Of a DNA stretch of 64,000 nucleotides, positions 1 through 8,054 are shown piece after piece. The notes beneath the pieces were generated by a model. It worked only from the letters and a program-made list of their open reading frames with translations. It ran no database searches and was not told where the DNA came from. The stretch's first letter is position 1. Every line of letters begins with the position of its first letter. Source of the stretch: Muribaculum sp. (GTDB lineage: Bacteria > Bacillota > Clostridia > Lachnospirales > Lachnospiraceae). Location of the stretch: contig JAMPHH010000003.1 of NCBI GenBank assembly GCA_023663505.1, positions 62,001 to 126,000 of the forward strand. The letters are read 5' to 3'. The position numbers and the translations under genes were made by a program.

Positions 1-414
1 GCGGAGCGTCAGATATTTAATTTCCTTCGTGTCTGCTGTCGGAAGGTTATGTATTCGGAAGCAGGAAAAGTGTGCGGCAATAGCGTGCTTACAAGAGGTT
101 GCTTTGCTATGCTCAACCGGATACCCGTGGACAAAGCTTTTGATATCCTGACTTTCTTGTCCCGGAAATACAGTGAAAAGAGAGCGAAATATGTCACATG
201 TCTCTCCTATCCCGACTGCTGGGTGAAGGGTTATAAAGGATTTAAGCGGGAGTATTATTTGAACACCAAGCGCACGCTTTTTGAGGGAAAAGAGATTAAT
301 ATTCCCCAAAAAGAAAAGGAACTGCTGGTCACACTCTATGGTGAAGATTATATGACACCGCCACCCTCAAAAGACAGGGCGACACATATACCCACCTCGG
401 ATTTCCAATTTTAA
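1..414 (+). CDS. LicD family phosphotransferase, C-terminal part
   Basis: The reading frame is open from the first base of the window, so this is the 3' end of a longer gene. The visible 137 codons end in a block typical of LicD proteins: a Tyr-rich stretch, then FEGKEINIP, then LYGEDYMTPP near the stop. LicD proteins transfer a phospho-alcohol such as phosphocholine from a CDP/CMP carrier to a sugar. The catalytic Trp-Asp-Asp-Asp region would lie upstream of the window. Three complete LicD genes occur at 16903-19725, so this is a fourth family member in the same island. The ATG at 49 is internal and should not be taken as the start. Family assignment rests on the C-terminal block only; the substrate is unknown. 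Confidence 0.7.
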   Translation, partial: AERQIFNFLRVCCRKVMYSEAGKVCGNSVLTRGCFAMLNRIPVDKAFDILTFLSRKYSEKRAKYVTCLSYPDCWVKGYKGFKREYYLNTKRTLFEGKEINIPQKEKELLVTLYGEDYMTPPPSKDRATHIPTSDFQF

Positions 415-428
415 ACGGAGGACACAAC

Positions 429-1592
429 GTGAGGTTAAAAAACAGTAATTCCAAAAATTTTATTGCGAATTTGAACGGAAAAAAGGTCATCTGTTTCGGG
501 GCAGGCACGACTTTGATCGAAGCAGATTTTGAGGTATTAAAAATAGAGGAACTGGAAGATCATATTGTCTTTTTTGTTGACAACGATACGAAAAAGCATG
601 GATTAATGTATGAATATTGTAACCATAAGTATGAGATAAAAGACGTCGAGTCTCTGAAACAAATCGATGTGGATAAGTATGTTCTTCTGATTACATGTGC
701 GTTTTATGTCGAGATTTATCGTCAGCTGAGAGACATTCCCGAGCTCCGGGATCTGGATTGCTATATGTATAATGCTGTTTGCAGTTATCCTGATTTGGAC
801 GTCGAGAACTTTTTTACCAAGGAAATCGACAAACACCCTTATAAAGACTGGCACTCCATATTAGAAGGCTTACATCTAAAGGACAAGCATAAAGGGCAAA
901 GATGCTTTCTGATTGGGAATGGTCCAAGTTTAACCGTAAAGGATTTGGAACTCCTGAAAGGGGAAGTCACTTTCGCTGCAAACAGAATTTTTAAGATTTT
1001 TAATGATACAAGCTGGCGGCCGACTTACTATTTTTGTATAGATTATTTGATGTATGGGTTAGATCATGAGGAGGTAAATACCGTAGAAGCCGACTTGAGA
1101 TTCGTGCCATTGGAACGTTCTTTGGCCGCGGGGCGGATATATGATGAGATTACTTATTATAACAGGGTGGTAAACTGCACCGCAATAAAGGACAACCAAA
1201 TCAAAATTACTAACACATATGATTTCTCCTATGATGCCGTGGATAGGATCTACGGCGGGCAAACGGTATTGTATGATGCCGTGCAGATGGCGGTCTATAT
1301 GGGATTTTCCGAGATATATCTCTTGGGTGTGGATTTCACTTACCAAAAAGAACGCCTTGAGGATGGGACAATCATTGATACAGGATGCACGAAAGATCAT
1401 TTTAACGATGCATATGACGACGGGCTGCAAAATGCCATTGCCGTAGTATTTCAAAAATCGATAGCAGAAAAAGTATTTGAAAAGGCAAAGGAGTCTTGTG
1501 AATCCCGTGGAATTATCATCAAAAACGCAACCCGGGGAGGATATCTGGAAGTCTTTGAGAGGGTTTCATTGGAGGAACTCATCAACACATAA
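429..1592 (+). CDS. DUF115 / MptE-like domain protein
   Basis: A 387-residue protein starting at GTG 429 with GGAG just upstream. The N-terminal third has a Rossmann-like CFGAGTTL motif (about residues 22-29) followed by a sugar-epimerase-like alternating pattern. The second half begins near residue 155 with LIGNGPSLTVKDLELL, then an NRIF motif and a W-R-P-T-Y-Y-F segment, which is the pattern of the DUF115 (6-hydroxymethylpterin pyrophosphokinase MptE-like) family. In bacteria such proteins are common in flagellin and surface-glycan clusters, where they are often linked to handling activated nonulosonate or related sugars. It follows the LicD gene by 14 nt and precedes the cytidylyltransferase. 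The pterin function of the archaeal member is unlikely here. Its exact reaction is not known to me. Confidence 0.7.
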   Translation: MRLKNSNSKNFIANLNGKKVICFGAGTTLIEADFEVLKIEELEDHIVFFVDNDTKKHGLMYEYCNHKYEIKDVESLKQIDVDKYVLLITCAFYVEIYRQLRDIPELRDLDCYMYNAVCSYPDLDVENFFTKEIDKHPYKDWHSILEGLHLKDKHKGQRCFLIGNGPSLTVKDLELLKGEVTFAANRIFKIFNDTSWRPTYYFCIDYLMYGLDHEEVNTVEADLRFVPLERSLAAGRIYDEITYYNRVVNCTAIKDNQIKITNTYDFSYDAVDRIYGGQTVLYDAVQMAVYMGFSEIYLLGVDFTYQKERLEDGTIIDTGCTKDHFNDAYDDGLQNAIAVVFQKSIAEKVFEKAKESCESRGIIIKNATRGGYLEVFERVSLEELINT

Positions 1593-1614
1593 CTAGTCTG
1601 AATGGAGGTTGTTT

Positions 1615-2265
1615 ATGAAAGTTGTTGCGTTTATAACAATAAAAATGAACAGTGTCAGGCTGCCCCATAAAAATATACTTCCGTTAGGGGCACATCCTTT
1701 AAGCTGGCATATTTGTAACACGCTTTTAAGGTGCGAAACAATAGATGAAATTTATATTTATTGCAGTGATGAAGAAATTATGAAGTATGTTCCGCAGGAT
1801 GACCGGCTGATTTTTTTGAGAAGAGAAAAATGGTTAGATGGAGATAATATACGGGCACAGGATACATATACGGCATTTACAAACGATGTAGATGCTGATA
1901 TATATGTTGCCGCTTTGACAACCGCTCCATTTATTACCAAAAACTCTTTAGACACTGCTGTCAGCATGGTAAAGAATGAAGGTTATGATTCGGCATTTGC
2001 CGCAAAGAAGCTGCAGACATTTGCGTGGTATAAAGGCGAACCCTTAAACTATGACCCGGCTTTAATACCAAGAACTCAGGATATAGAGCCGATTATAGTG
2101 GAGACAAGCGGTTTCTTTGTTTTTAAAAAAGAGATTTGGAAACAGCATAAGAGACGTATAGGTTTTAATCCGTATATAAAATATATTGATGATATTGAAG
2201 CGGTAGATATTGATACTGAGGAAGATTTTAAATTTGCAGAAAAATTAATATCTTTAAAGAATTGA
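1615..2265 (+). CDS. acylneuraminate/KDO-type cytidylyltransferase
   Basis: A 216-residue protein of the NeuA/KdsB-like CTP:ulosonate cytidylyltransferase family. It begins KVVAFITIKMNSVRLPHKNI, the usual nucleotide-binding N-terminus with an Arg and Lys in place of the R-SKG-P-KN signature. AALTTAPF near residue 100 corresponds to the conserved 'D-P-F' region, and the C-terminus has VDIDTEEDFKFAE, a near-universal ending in the family. I chose ATG 1615 because GGAGG lies 6 nt before it; a TTG six bases earlier lies next to the ribosome site. It should activate a 2-keto-3-deoxy sugar acid as the CMP derivative. The gene right after it, kdsA-like, suggests an eight-carbon acid. Codon use is AT-rich compared with genes after 7087. 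Confidence 0.75.
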   Translation: MKVVAFITIKMNSVRLPHKNILPLGAHPLSWHICNTLLRCETIDEIYIYCSDEEIMKYVPQDDRLIFLRREKWLDGDNIRAQDTYTAFTNDVDADIYVAALTTAPFITKNSLDTAVSMVKNEGYDSAFAAKKLQTFAWYKGEPLNYDPALIPRTQDIEPIIVETSGFFVFKKEIWKQHKRRIGFNPYIKYIDDIEAVDIDTEEDFKFAEKLISLKN

Positions 2266-2282
2266 CGATGGAGGTGAAATGA

Positions 2283-3080
2283 TTGAAAAACAAGTTTATA
2301 GTTATGGCCGGACCTTGTGTTATAGAATCAGAAGAAAATGTTATGTTTTTAGCCGAGAAAATTAAAGCTGTTATGGATAAATTCGATGTTGACTATTACT
2401 TTAAGGCGTCATGGGATAAGGCAAATAGAACTAAGGCTGATAACTACAGGGGACCGGGACTTGAAGAGGGTGTCAGAATATTAAAGAAGGCAAAGACAAG
2501 CCTGGGAGTAAAGATAGTAACCGACATTCATGAACCCTGGCAGGCAGAGCCTATAGCTGAGGTTGCTGATATTATACAAATACCTGCATTTCTCTGCAGA
2601 CAGACGGATTTATTGGAAGCAGCCGCTAAGACAGGAAAATTGATAAATATTAAAAAAGCACAATTTGCAAGTCCCGAAGAAATGAATAATGTAATAAGCA
2701 AAATGGAGTATTTCGGCAACAAGAATTTTATGCTCTGCGAAAGAGGCACCTGCTTTGGATATAATAATCTTGTAGTTGATATGACCGGACTGGTAAGAAT
2801 GTATAAGCTTGGATATCCGGTTATATTTGATGCTACTCACAGCGTCCAGATAAGCGGTGGCGGATTTAATTACGGAAATAGCGGAAAAAGTGAATTCGTT
2901 CCTTATCTTTCAAAAGCGGCAGCTGCAACAGGAGTTTTATCCGGAATCTTTATGGAGGTGCACGATAACCCCAAAAGCGCTCTTTGTGACGGCAGCTGTA
3001 TGCTGGAACTTAGCCTGTTGGAAAATTTAATCGATCAAATATTGAAGATTAGGGAAATAGTTCGCGAACCGTTACAATAG
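2283..3080 (+). CDS. kdsA: 3-deoxy-8-phosphooctulonate synthase (KDO-8-P synthase family)
   Basis: A 265-residue TIM-barrel enzyme condensing PEP with a phosphorylated aldose, normally D-arabinose 5-phosphate, to KDO 8-phosphate. Family motifs are clear: MAGPCVIESEE (7-17), SWDKANRT (43-50), YRGPGLEEG (55-63), TDIHEP (80-85), PAFLCRQTDLL (101-111), CERGTCFGYNNLVVDM (152-167) and DATHSVQ (183-189). Cys12 and His186 match the metal ligands of the metal-dependent class of this enzyme. The start is TTG 2283, 6 nt after GAGGTG; an ATG at 2279 is in another frame. KDO is classically a Gram-negative lipopolysaccharide sugar, so its presence in this background is unusual. No arabinose-5-phosphate isomerase (KdsD) is present in the window, and neighbours suggest another aldose may be used. 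Confidence 0.85.
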   Translation: MKNKFIVMAGPCVIESEENVMFLAEKIKAVMDKFDVDYYFKASWDKANRTKADNYRGPGLEEGVRILKKAKTSLGVKIVTDIHEPWQAEPIAEVADIIQIPAFLCRQTDLLEAAAKTGKLINIKKAQFASPEEMNNVISKMEYFGNKNFMLCERGTCFGYNNLVVDMTGLVRMYKLGYPVIFDATHSVQISGGGFNYGNSGKSEFVPYLSKAAAATGVLSGIFMEVHDNPKSALCDGSCMLELSLLENLIDQILKIREIVREPLQ

Positions 3081-3096
3081 CGGATAGGGAGAAAGC

Positions 3097-3999
3097 ATGT
3101 TAGTTTTAGATACAATTGTGCATGAGACAATATGGGGCGGGAATAAGCTTGCTGAGAAAATAGGTAAGCAGGGAGTCAAAATGGGGCATTTATATTCCTG
3201 CTATGCCAGAGAAGATATGTCAAATGTTATTCTCAATGGCAGATATGCGGGAAAAACACTAAATGAGGTGTTTAATATTATAAAAGAATCTATAGGGTTA
3301 GGGAGATATAACTATTTTCCTCTTACCTTGGCACTTACAGAGGCGGACTCGGATTTATCTATACAGGTTCATCCTGATGACACATCTGCATCCGCTTTAG
3401 AAAGTATTCCCAGGGGAAAGAGGGAGTCGTGGTATTTCATCGATGAACCGAAATCCGGAAACATTGTCAACGGATGCAAATTAACGGATATTGATGCCAT
3501 AAAATCTTTTGTATCTGATAGTCAATACGATAAAATCATAAATTATCTTCCGGTAAAACAGGGAGATTATGTTTTTGTTGAGCCCGGAACGCTTCATGCA
3601 ATTTCCTCAGGAAGTCTAGTGTATGAGATTGAAGAGGGAGCAGATGCCACATACAGATTTTATGATTATGACAGAACCGATGACAAAGGCAACAAAAGAG
3701 AACTGCATACAGAAAAAGCATTGCGTTGCCTGAATCCTGAACTTATATCAAAAATTGATAAATATGAAGAAGATAAATTTATTATAGAAAAAACTTACGC
3801 AACTATGAAAATCAGCGAAAAAAAAACTTACGTCAATAAGAATGACGGTATTGAATGTTTTACCTTAGTAGAGGGAGCAGCGGTTTGTGATGGGATTACA
3901 GTATGTAACGGCATGACAGTGATTTTGATGCCGGGAGAAAAGATTGTAAACGCGGATATACAATTGGCTTTTATAGCAAGGATAAATAAAGGAGCGTAG
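3097..3999 (+). CDS. manA: class I mannose-6-phosphate isomerase-like protein
   Basis: A 300-residue cupin metalloenzyme of the type I phosphomannose isomerase family, which interconverts fructose 6-phosphate and mannose 6-phosphate. It shows the zinc-site motif IQVHPDD (89-95), KRESWYF (108-114) and VEPGTLHAISSG (161-172), followed by the YRFYDYDR segment (186-193). Its length matches the short Firmicutes form. It lies 16 nt after kdsA and 6 nt before the epimerase-like gene, so it is part of the ulosonate cassette. Here it may act on a pathway intermediate, either as a true ManA or as an aldose/ketose isomerase supplying the acceptor for the KdsA-like enzyme. That role is inference; the family is clear. 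Confidence 0.8.
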   Translation: MLVLDTIVHETIWGGNKLAEKIGKQGVKMGHLYSCYAREDMSNVILNGRYAGKTLNEVFNIIKESIGLGRYNYFPLTLALTEADSDLSIQVHPDDTSASALESIPRGKRESWYFIDEPKSGNIVNGCKLTDIDAIKSFVSDSQYDKIINYLPVKQGDYVFVEPGTLHAISSGSLVYEIEEGADATYRFYDYDRTDDKGNKRELHTEKALRCLNPELISKIDKYEEDKFIIEKTYATMKISEKKTYVNKNDGIECFTLVEGAAVCDGITVCNGMTVILMPGEKIVNADIQLAFIARINKGA

Positions 4000-4005
4000 T
4001 AAGGA

Positions 4006-4656
4006 ATGGCTATATTTTCACCATCAATAATGTGCGCTGATTTACTTAATCTTGAAAGTGAGATTTATAAGCTGGAGGCTGCAGGCGCGGACAGATTGCA
4101 TTTAGATGTCATGGATGGCAATTTTGTTCCAAATTATTCTTTTGGCATAGGCACTGTTAAAGCAATTTGTAATAAGACAAATATAGAGACTGAGATTCAT
4201 TTGATGGTAAAGGAGCCGGTCAAAAATATAGAATTGTTTACTGAACTGGGGGCGGATATCATTTATTTTCATCCGCAGTCAGATTTTCATCCTACGACTG
4301 TTATAGAGAGAATAAAGGACAGCGGAGTTAAGCCGGGAATTGTTCTGGACCCCGGAACATCTGTTGAGTCGGCTATGGAGCTTATATATATATGTAATCA
4401 TGTGTTGATTATGGGAGTGAATCCCGGTCATGCGGGGCAGATTTATTTGCCCTATGTTGACAGAAAGATAGAGAAACTTTTAGATTTGAAAGAAGAATTT
4501 AATATTGAAATCACTTTAGACGGCGCATGTTCAGAAAAAATGATTAAAAAATGGGCCGGAAAAGGTGTTGACGGTTTTGTTTTGGGAACCTCGGCGTTAT
4601 TTAATAATAAAAACACATACAAAGAGAGAATTAAGGAATTAAGGGAACTGATATGA
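4006..4656 (+). CDS. ribulose-phosphate 3-epimerase family protein
   Basis: A 216-residue (beta/alpha)8 protein of the Rpe family. It has FSPSIMCADLLNL at the N-terminus, HLDVMDGNFVPNYSFG (33-48) with the metal-binding His and catalytic Asp, EIHLMV (63-68), and MGVNPGHAGQ. The second catalytic Asp region reads TLDGACS rather than the usual VDGG, but keeps the Asp. The family includes ribulose-5-phosphate 3-epimerase and allulose-6-phosphate 3-epimerase. It shares a 4-nt overlap with the phosphatase gene that follows, a sign of translational coupling. Since housekeeping Rpe genes are not normally found beside kdsA, a dedicated role in making an unusual sugar phosphate is likely. The actual substrate cannot be read from the sequence. 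Confidence 0.8.
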   Translation: MAIFSPSIMCADLLNLESEIYKLEAAGADRLHLDVMDGNFVPNYSFGIGTVKAICNKTNIETEIHLMVKEPVKNIELFTELGADIIYFHPQSDFHPTTVIERIKDSGVKPGIVLDPGTSVESAMELIYICNHVLIMGVNPGHAGQIYLPYVDRKIEKLLDLKEEFNIEITLDGACSEKMIKKWAGKGVDGFVLGTSALFNNKNTYKERIKELRELI

Positions 4657-5120
4657 AAAATGTAAAAATGTTAGTGATGGATGTTGACGGAACATTGACC
4701 GATGGAAAAATTTATATTGGAAATTCAGGGGAGGTTTTTAAGGCATTTGATATAAAAGACGGGTATGCAATACACGAGCTTTTGCCTGCAAAAGAAATTG
4801 TGCCTGTAATAATAACCGGAAGAAAATCTGATATTGTAAAAAACAGGGCCAAAGAGCTGGAAATTAAAGAAGTTTATCAAGGGTATCATGACAAAAAGCC
4901 GGTTTTATTGTCAGTAATGGAAAGGCTCGGCTGCACCGGTGAAAATGCAGCATATATCGGTGATGATATCCTTGATTTAGAGTGTATGTCTCTATGCGGC
5001 GTAAAAGGGTGTCCGTCTGATGCAGCATCAGAAATCAAAGACATATGCGATTATGTTTGTAAACAGCCGGGTGGTCATGGTGCCGTCAGAGAATTTATTG
5101 AGTGGCTGATACAGGATTAA
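4653..5120 (+). CDS. kdsC: KdsC-like HAD phosphatase
   Basis: A 155-residue, cap-less HAD phosphatase of the KdsC group, which removes phosphate from KDO 8-phosphate (related members act on nonulosonate 9-phosphates). Motif I is MDVDGTLTDG (9-18) with the two catalytic Asp residues, motif II is ITGRKS (about 53-58), and motif IV is IGDDILDLECM (about 104-114). The C-terminal segment QPGGHGAVREF is also typical of KdsC. The ATG at 4653 overlaps the stop codon of the epimerase gene. With kdsA and the cytidylyltransferase this completes the three core steps of CMP-ulosonate synthesis. Substrate stereochemistry remains open. Confidence 0.85.
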   Translation: MKNVKMLVMDVDGTLTDGKIYIGNSGEVFKAFDIKDGYAIHELLPAKEIVPVIITGRKSDIVKNRAKELEIKEVYQGYHDKKPVLLSVMERLGCTGENAAYIGDDILDLECMSLCGVKGCPSDAASEIKDICDYVCKQPGGHGAVREFIEWLIQD

Positions 5121-5143
5121 ACTATAATAAATGCGGAGGTAAT

Positions 5144-5998
5144 ATGATGACCAAAATAGTAATATGGGGTGCCGGCGGTACAGGGAAAAAATGCTTTCAG
5201 GAATTAATTCGGGGGAGTAAAAATAAATATGATGTGATTGCGTTTGCGGATAATTATAAAACCGGGAAATTATTTGATCTTCCGATTTTATCTGCCGAAA
5301 ATATTTTAGACACAGATTTTGATTATATAATGATTGCGTCTGTTCATGCTATTGCTATAAAAAAGCAGCTGCTTGAGCTTGGAATAGATGAATCAAGGAT
5401 TCAAAGCATGGGTGGAGGCAGTGCTGAAGCTTTTGCTGTCGCCAGGGTGAATTTTTGTGAAAAGTTTGCCTTGGAGGTTTACAGAAAAGGACTTGACGGT
5501 TCGGTTGCAGAAGCGGGTGTATATCAGGGAGATTTCTCAGCGGAGATAAACAGGAATTTTTATGACAGAAAATTATATCTGTTTGATACTTTCAGCGGAT
5601 TTGATGGTCGGGACATTGAAGAAGAAGCCGGGTATAGTGAAAATGCTGACAGAGGCGATTATTTAAAGAATACTTCTGTTAATTTGGTTATGTCTAAGAT
5701 GAAATATCCCGAAAATATTGAAATAAAGAGAGGCTATGTTCCGGAGACTTTTGCCGGAATAGATGACAGCTTCATTTTTGTCAATCTAGACATGGATCTT
5801 TATAAACCTACTCTTGAGGCTCTGAAGTGGTTTTGGCCTCGTATCAATAAAGGCGGGGTGTGTTTGATTCATGATTATTTTGATGATACAGACACTTTTC
5901 CAAACTTAAAAAAGGCGGTTTCTGAATTTATTGACGAAAATGATATTTCATCAATGCCTGTTGGCGATAATTTAAGCATTGCTTTAATCAAGCGATAG
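5144..5998 (+). CDS. TylF/MycF-type O-methyltransferase with Rossmann N-terminus
   Basis: A 284-residue protein. The first ~95 residues carry a nucleotide-binding-like IWGAGGTGKKC motif and a segment resembling the small Rossmann domains often fused to glycan enzymes. The rest matches the TylF macrocin O-methyltransferase family, which is common in polysaccharide clusters: AEAGVYQGDFSAEINR, LFDTFSGFDGRD, and VNLDMDLYKPT followed by GGVCLIHDYFDD. I place the start at ATG 5144 because GGAGGT lies just before it; an in-frame start at 5102 would overlap the phosphatase gene. It probably adds a methyl group to a hydroxyl of the island's glycan. The acceptor sugar is unknown. Confidence 0.75.
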   Translation: MMTKIVIWGAGGTGKKCFQELIRGSKNKYDVIAFADNYKTGKLFDLPILSAENILDTDFDYIMIASVHAIAIKKQLLELGIDESRIQSMGGGSAEAFAVARVNFCEKFALEVYRKGLDGSVAEAGVYQGDFSAEINRNFYDRKLYLFDTFSGFDGRDIEEEAGYSENADRGDYLKNTSVNLVMSKMKYPENIEIKRGYVPETFAGIDDSFIFVNLDMDLYKPTLEALKWFWPRINKGGVCLIHDYFDDTDTFPNLKKAVSEFIDENDISSMPVGDNLSIALIKR

Positions 5999-6042
5999 AT
6001 AGCTTATTTTAGGAGATATAAATAAACGAGAGGAGCGACATA

Positions 6043-6927
6043 ATGGATTGCAAATTATGCCATAAAAACAAGGTCTTGGTGGAGTATGTCGGTTATATTC
6101 GCGACGGAAGGGTTTGCAGTAAAACTGATAAGGAAGTGACATTGTACAGATGTGAAAATTGCGGTTGTTTGTTTCACAATGCGGGACATGAACTGAAAAG
6201 CTTTTATGAAACTGATGAGTATAGAAAATCCCTTGAAGACGCTGTGTCATTAGATTATTTTTATGAAATGCATGATTCCGAAAATTTAGATAAGTTTATA
6301 TGGACTAACATCAAAGATTTTAGAAATAAATGTGTTGCCGATTTTGGTTCGGGAGGAGGTTCGTTTTTGGATTTCCTTAATGGTGTTGCCAGCGATATTG
6401 TAGCAGTTGAGCCTACAGAGACATATAGGAAAAGCATGGCTCTAAAAGGGTATCATACATATCCGTATGCATCTGATGCTTATGAAGATTATTCCGGTAA
6501 GATTGACATCATTACATCTTTTGATGTTATTGAACATGTAGAGGATCCTATATCTTTCATAAAAGACTATTATGTTCTTCTAAAAGACGGCGGAAAGGGA
6601 TATATCGGCACTCCGACAGATGCTCCGTTTATGAGAAAACTGATAGGTCATGACTATGAGGAAAAGCTTTTATTTTCAACACAGCATATTTGGATTTTTA
6701 ATGAAAAAAGCTTGTTGTTTATGGCAAAAGAAGCAGGGTTTAAGAAGACGAAGATTTCTTACAGGCAGCGATATGGAATAGGAAATATGATTTCATGGGT
6801 AGATTATAAGGAGCCAAGGGGTCATATCAATTATGATTTTATTCCTAAAACTTTGGATAGTGCTTTTAGAAGTTCTTTAGAAGACAATAAGATGTCAGAT
6901 TATATAATCTTAGAACTCGAAAAATAA
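6043..6927 (+). CDS. class I SAM-dependent methyltransferase with zinc-binding N-terminus
   Basis: A 294-residue protein. The N-terminus has two CxxC pairs (residues 3-6 and about 37-40, CKLC and CENC), a likely structural zinc site seen in sugar C-methyltransferases and in 'methyltransferase domain' glycan enzymes. The SAM-binding motif is VADFGSGGGSFLDFL, the acidic motif after beta-2 is VAVEPTE, and the post-motif region is ITSFDVIEHVEDP. It is the last gene of the AT-rich cassette and is followed by a GC-rich hairpin. It could methylate the ulosonate or a neighbouring sugar of the polymer. Family is clear, substrate unknown. Confidence 0.75.
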   Translation: MDCKLCHKNKVLVEYVGYIRDGRVCSKTDKEVTLYRCENCGCLFHNAGHELKSFYETDEYRKSLEDAVSLDYFYEMHDSENLDKFIWTNIKDFRNKCVADFGSGGGSFLDFLNGVASDIVAVEPTETYRKSMALKGYHTYPYASDAYEDYSGKIDIITSFDVIEHVEDPISFIKDYYVLLKDGGKGYIGTPTDAPFMRKLIGHDYEEKLLFSTQHIWIFNEKSLLFMAKEAGFKKTKISYRQRYGIGNMISWVDYKEPRGHINYDFIPKTLDSAFRSSLEDNKMSDYIILELEK

Positions 6928-6937
6928 CTTGGCAAAT

Positions 6938-6958
6938 CCCCGGACAAAACCTCCGGGG
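6938..6958 (+). terminator. hairpin after the first glycan unit
   Basis: CCCCGGA (6938-6944) and TCCGGGG (6952-6958) form a perfect 7-bp stem with a 7-nt loop, 11 nt after the methyltransferase stop. The following bases are only moderately T-rich, so it may be a weak terminator. Confidence 0.5.
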
Positions 6959-7012
6959 AGCAATTTCAATTTACTCCCGTCAAACGTTACTCCCGCCAAT
7001 CATGTTTTCACC

Positions 7013-7040
7013 TAAAGTAAAGAAACAAATACGCCGATAT
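7013..7040 (+). promoter_or_regulatory. sigma-28-like promoter for the 7087-13255 unit
   Basis: TAAA at 7013-7016 and GCCGATAT at 7033-7040 are separated by 16 nt, one more than the usual 15. The same sequence type, with 15-nt spacing, precedes both flagellins, flaG and flgM in this window. The ATG of the first gene lies 46 nt downstream. A TATAAT-like string overlaps 7038-7046, so vegetative use cannot be excluded. Confidence 0.55.
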
Positions 7041-7086
7041 ATAATTATACGTTTTATTTTACCCTATTATAAAGGACAAGCCAAAA

Positions 7087-8037
7087 ATGTTATTTAGCGA
7101 TGAATACTTTACCGGTCTGGTGAAAACAACATTGGAATATTGCCAAAGAAATTATGATTATTGCTATCTTTCTGCCATGCACGAGAAGAACAAGGCAGAG
7201 GGGGCAAAGACAATTATTGTCGGGTCATCTCATGCTATGAATGGCATCATAGAGAATGTTTTTGATGACCGTCCGATTAATTTCTCAATTTCTTCACAGG
7301 ATATTTTTTATGATTTTCAAAATATCCAAAAGGCAGTGAACGAAGGCGCCAAAAGGATTGAAAATTGTATTATTAATCTGGGCTATTATATGCTATATCA
7401 GGATGTTTCCCTCAGCAAGAATATAGGTCAAGTGATGATTCCAAGGGTGTACGCCCCGCTTTTTGGGGAGCTACACAATTATTCCGGGGCGGCGGATTAT
7501 GACGGCTTTCAAAATCTGCATTATGACAGGGCAAAATATTCGGAGGAACTGGTAAAACTGATCTGTACCGAGTGGATCCGAAAGGGTATGTTAAAAGAAG
7601 CGTCTTATTATGACAGTCAGCGCACAAGGGAGAACAACAATACACTTTTCCGAAAGGGTACCATATGGCAAAAGCTATCCGAGAGTGAACGGGAAGCGCT
7701 TGCCATCGAGAGGACGAATGACCATAACAGGATTAAACAGCATATTGCTTCAAGGCAGGAGAACGCTGATATCCTCAGGGAAATGGTGACATTTTTGGCG
7801 GAGCACGATATCCGTACCCTTTTTGTGATTTTTCCCTTTACAAATGCCTACAACAAATATATCGATCCGGAATATAAGACGGATATCATGGGGGCATTAG
7901 ACGCTCTGGAACAGCCGGTGGAATTCATAGATATGAACGAATCAGACTGCTTTGACGATACGGATTTTCTGGATACGGATCATTTGAATGCCGGCGGCGC
8001 AGACAAGGCAAGCCGGCTTTTAAACAGTATTCTATAA
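7087..8037 (+). CDS. SGNH/GDSL-fold protein, possible glycan O-acyl enzyme
   Basis: A 316-residue protein. Near residue 43 it has IIVGSSHAMNGI, a GxS block-I motif in which Ser would be the nucleophile. The C-terminus has DTDHLNAGGADKASRLL, the D-x-x-H block-V motif of SGNH hydrolases, giving Asp and His of the catalytic triad. No signal peptide or clear membrane segment is seen, so it probably acts in the cytoplasm. Similar proteins occur in polysaccharide clusters as putative acetyl- or alanyl-transferases (DltD-like fold). It is the first gene behind a sigma-28-like promoter and is 17 nt from the TagF-like gene. Function is inferred from fold motifs and context only. Confidence 0.6.
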   Translation: MLFSDEYFTGLVKTTLEYCQRNYDYCYLSAMHEKNKAEGAKTIIVGSSHAMNGIIENVFDDRPINFSISSQDIFYDFQNIQKAVNEGAKRIENCIINLGYYMLYQDVSLSKNIGQVMIPRVYAPLFGELHNYSGAADYDGFQNLHYDRAKYSEELVKLICTEWIRKGMLKEASYYDSQRTRENNNTLFRKGTIWQKLSESEREALAIERTNDHNRIKQHIASRQENADILREMVTFLAEHDIRTLFVIFPFTNAYNKYIDPEYKTDIMGALDALEQPVEFIDMNESDCFDDTDFLDTDHLNAGGADKASRLLNSIL

Positions 8038-8054
8038 TTTCAGGGAGGAACGAC

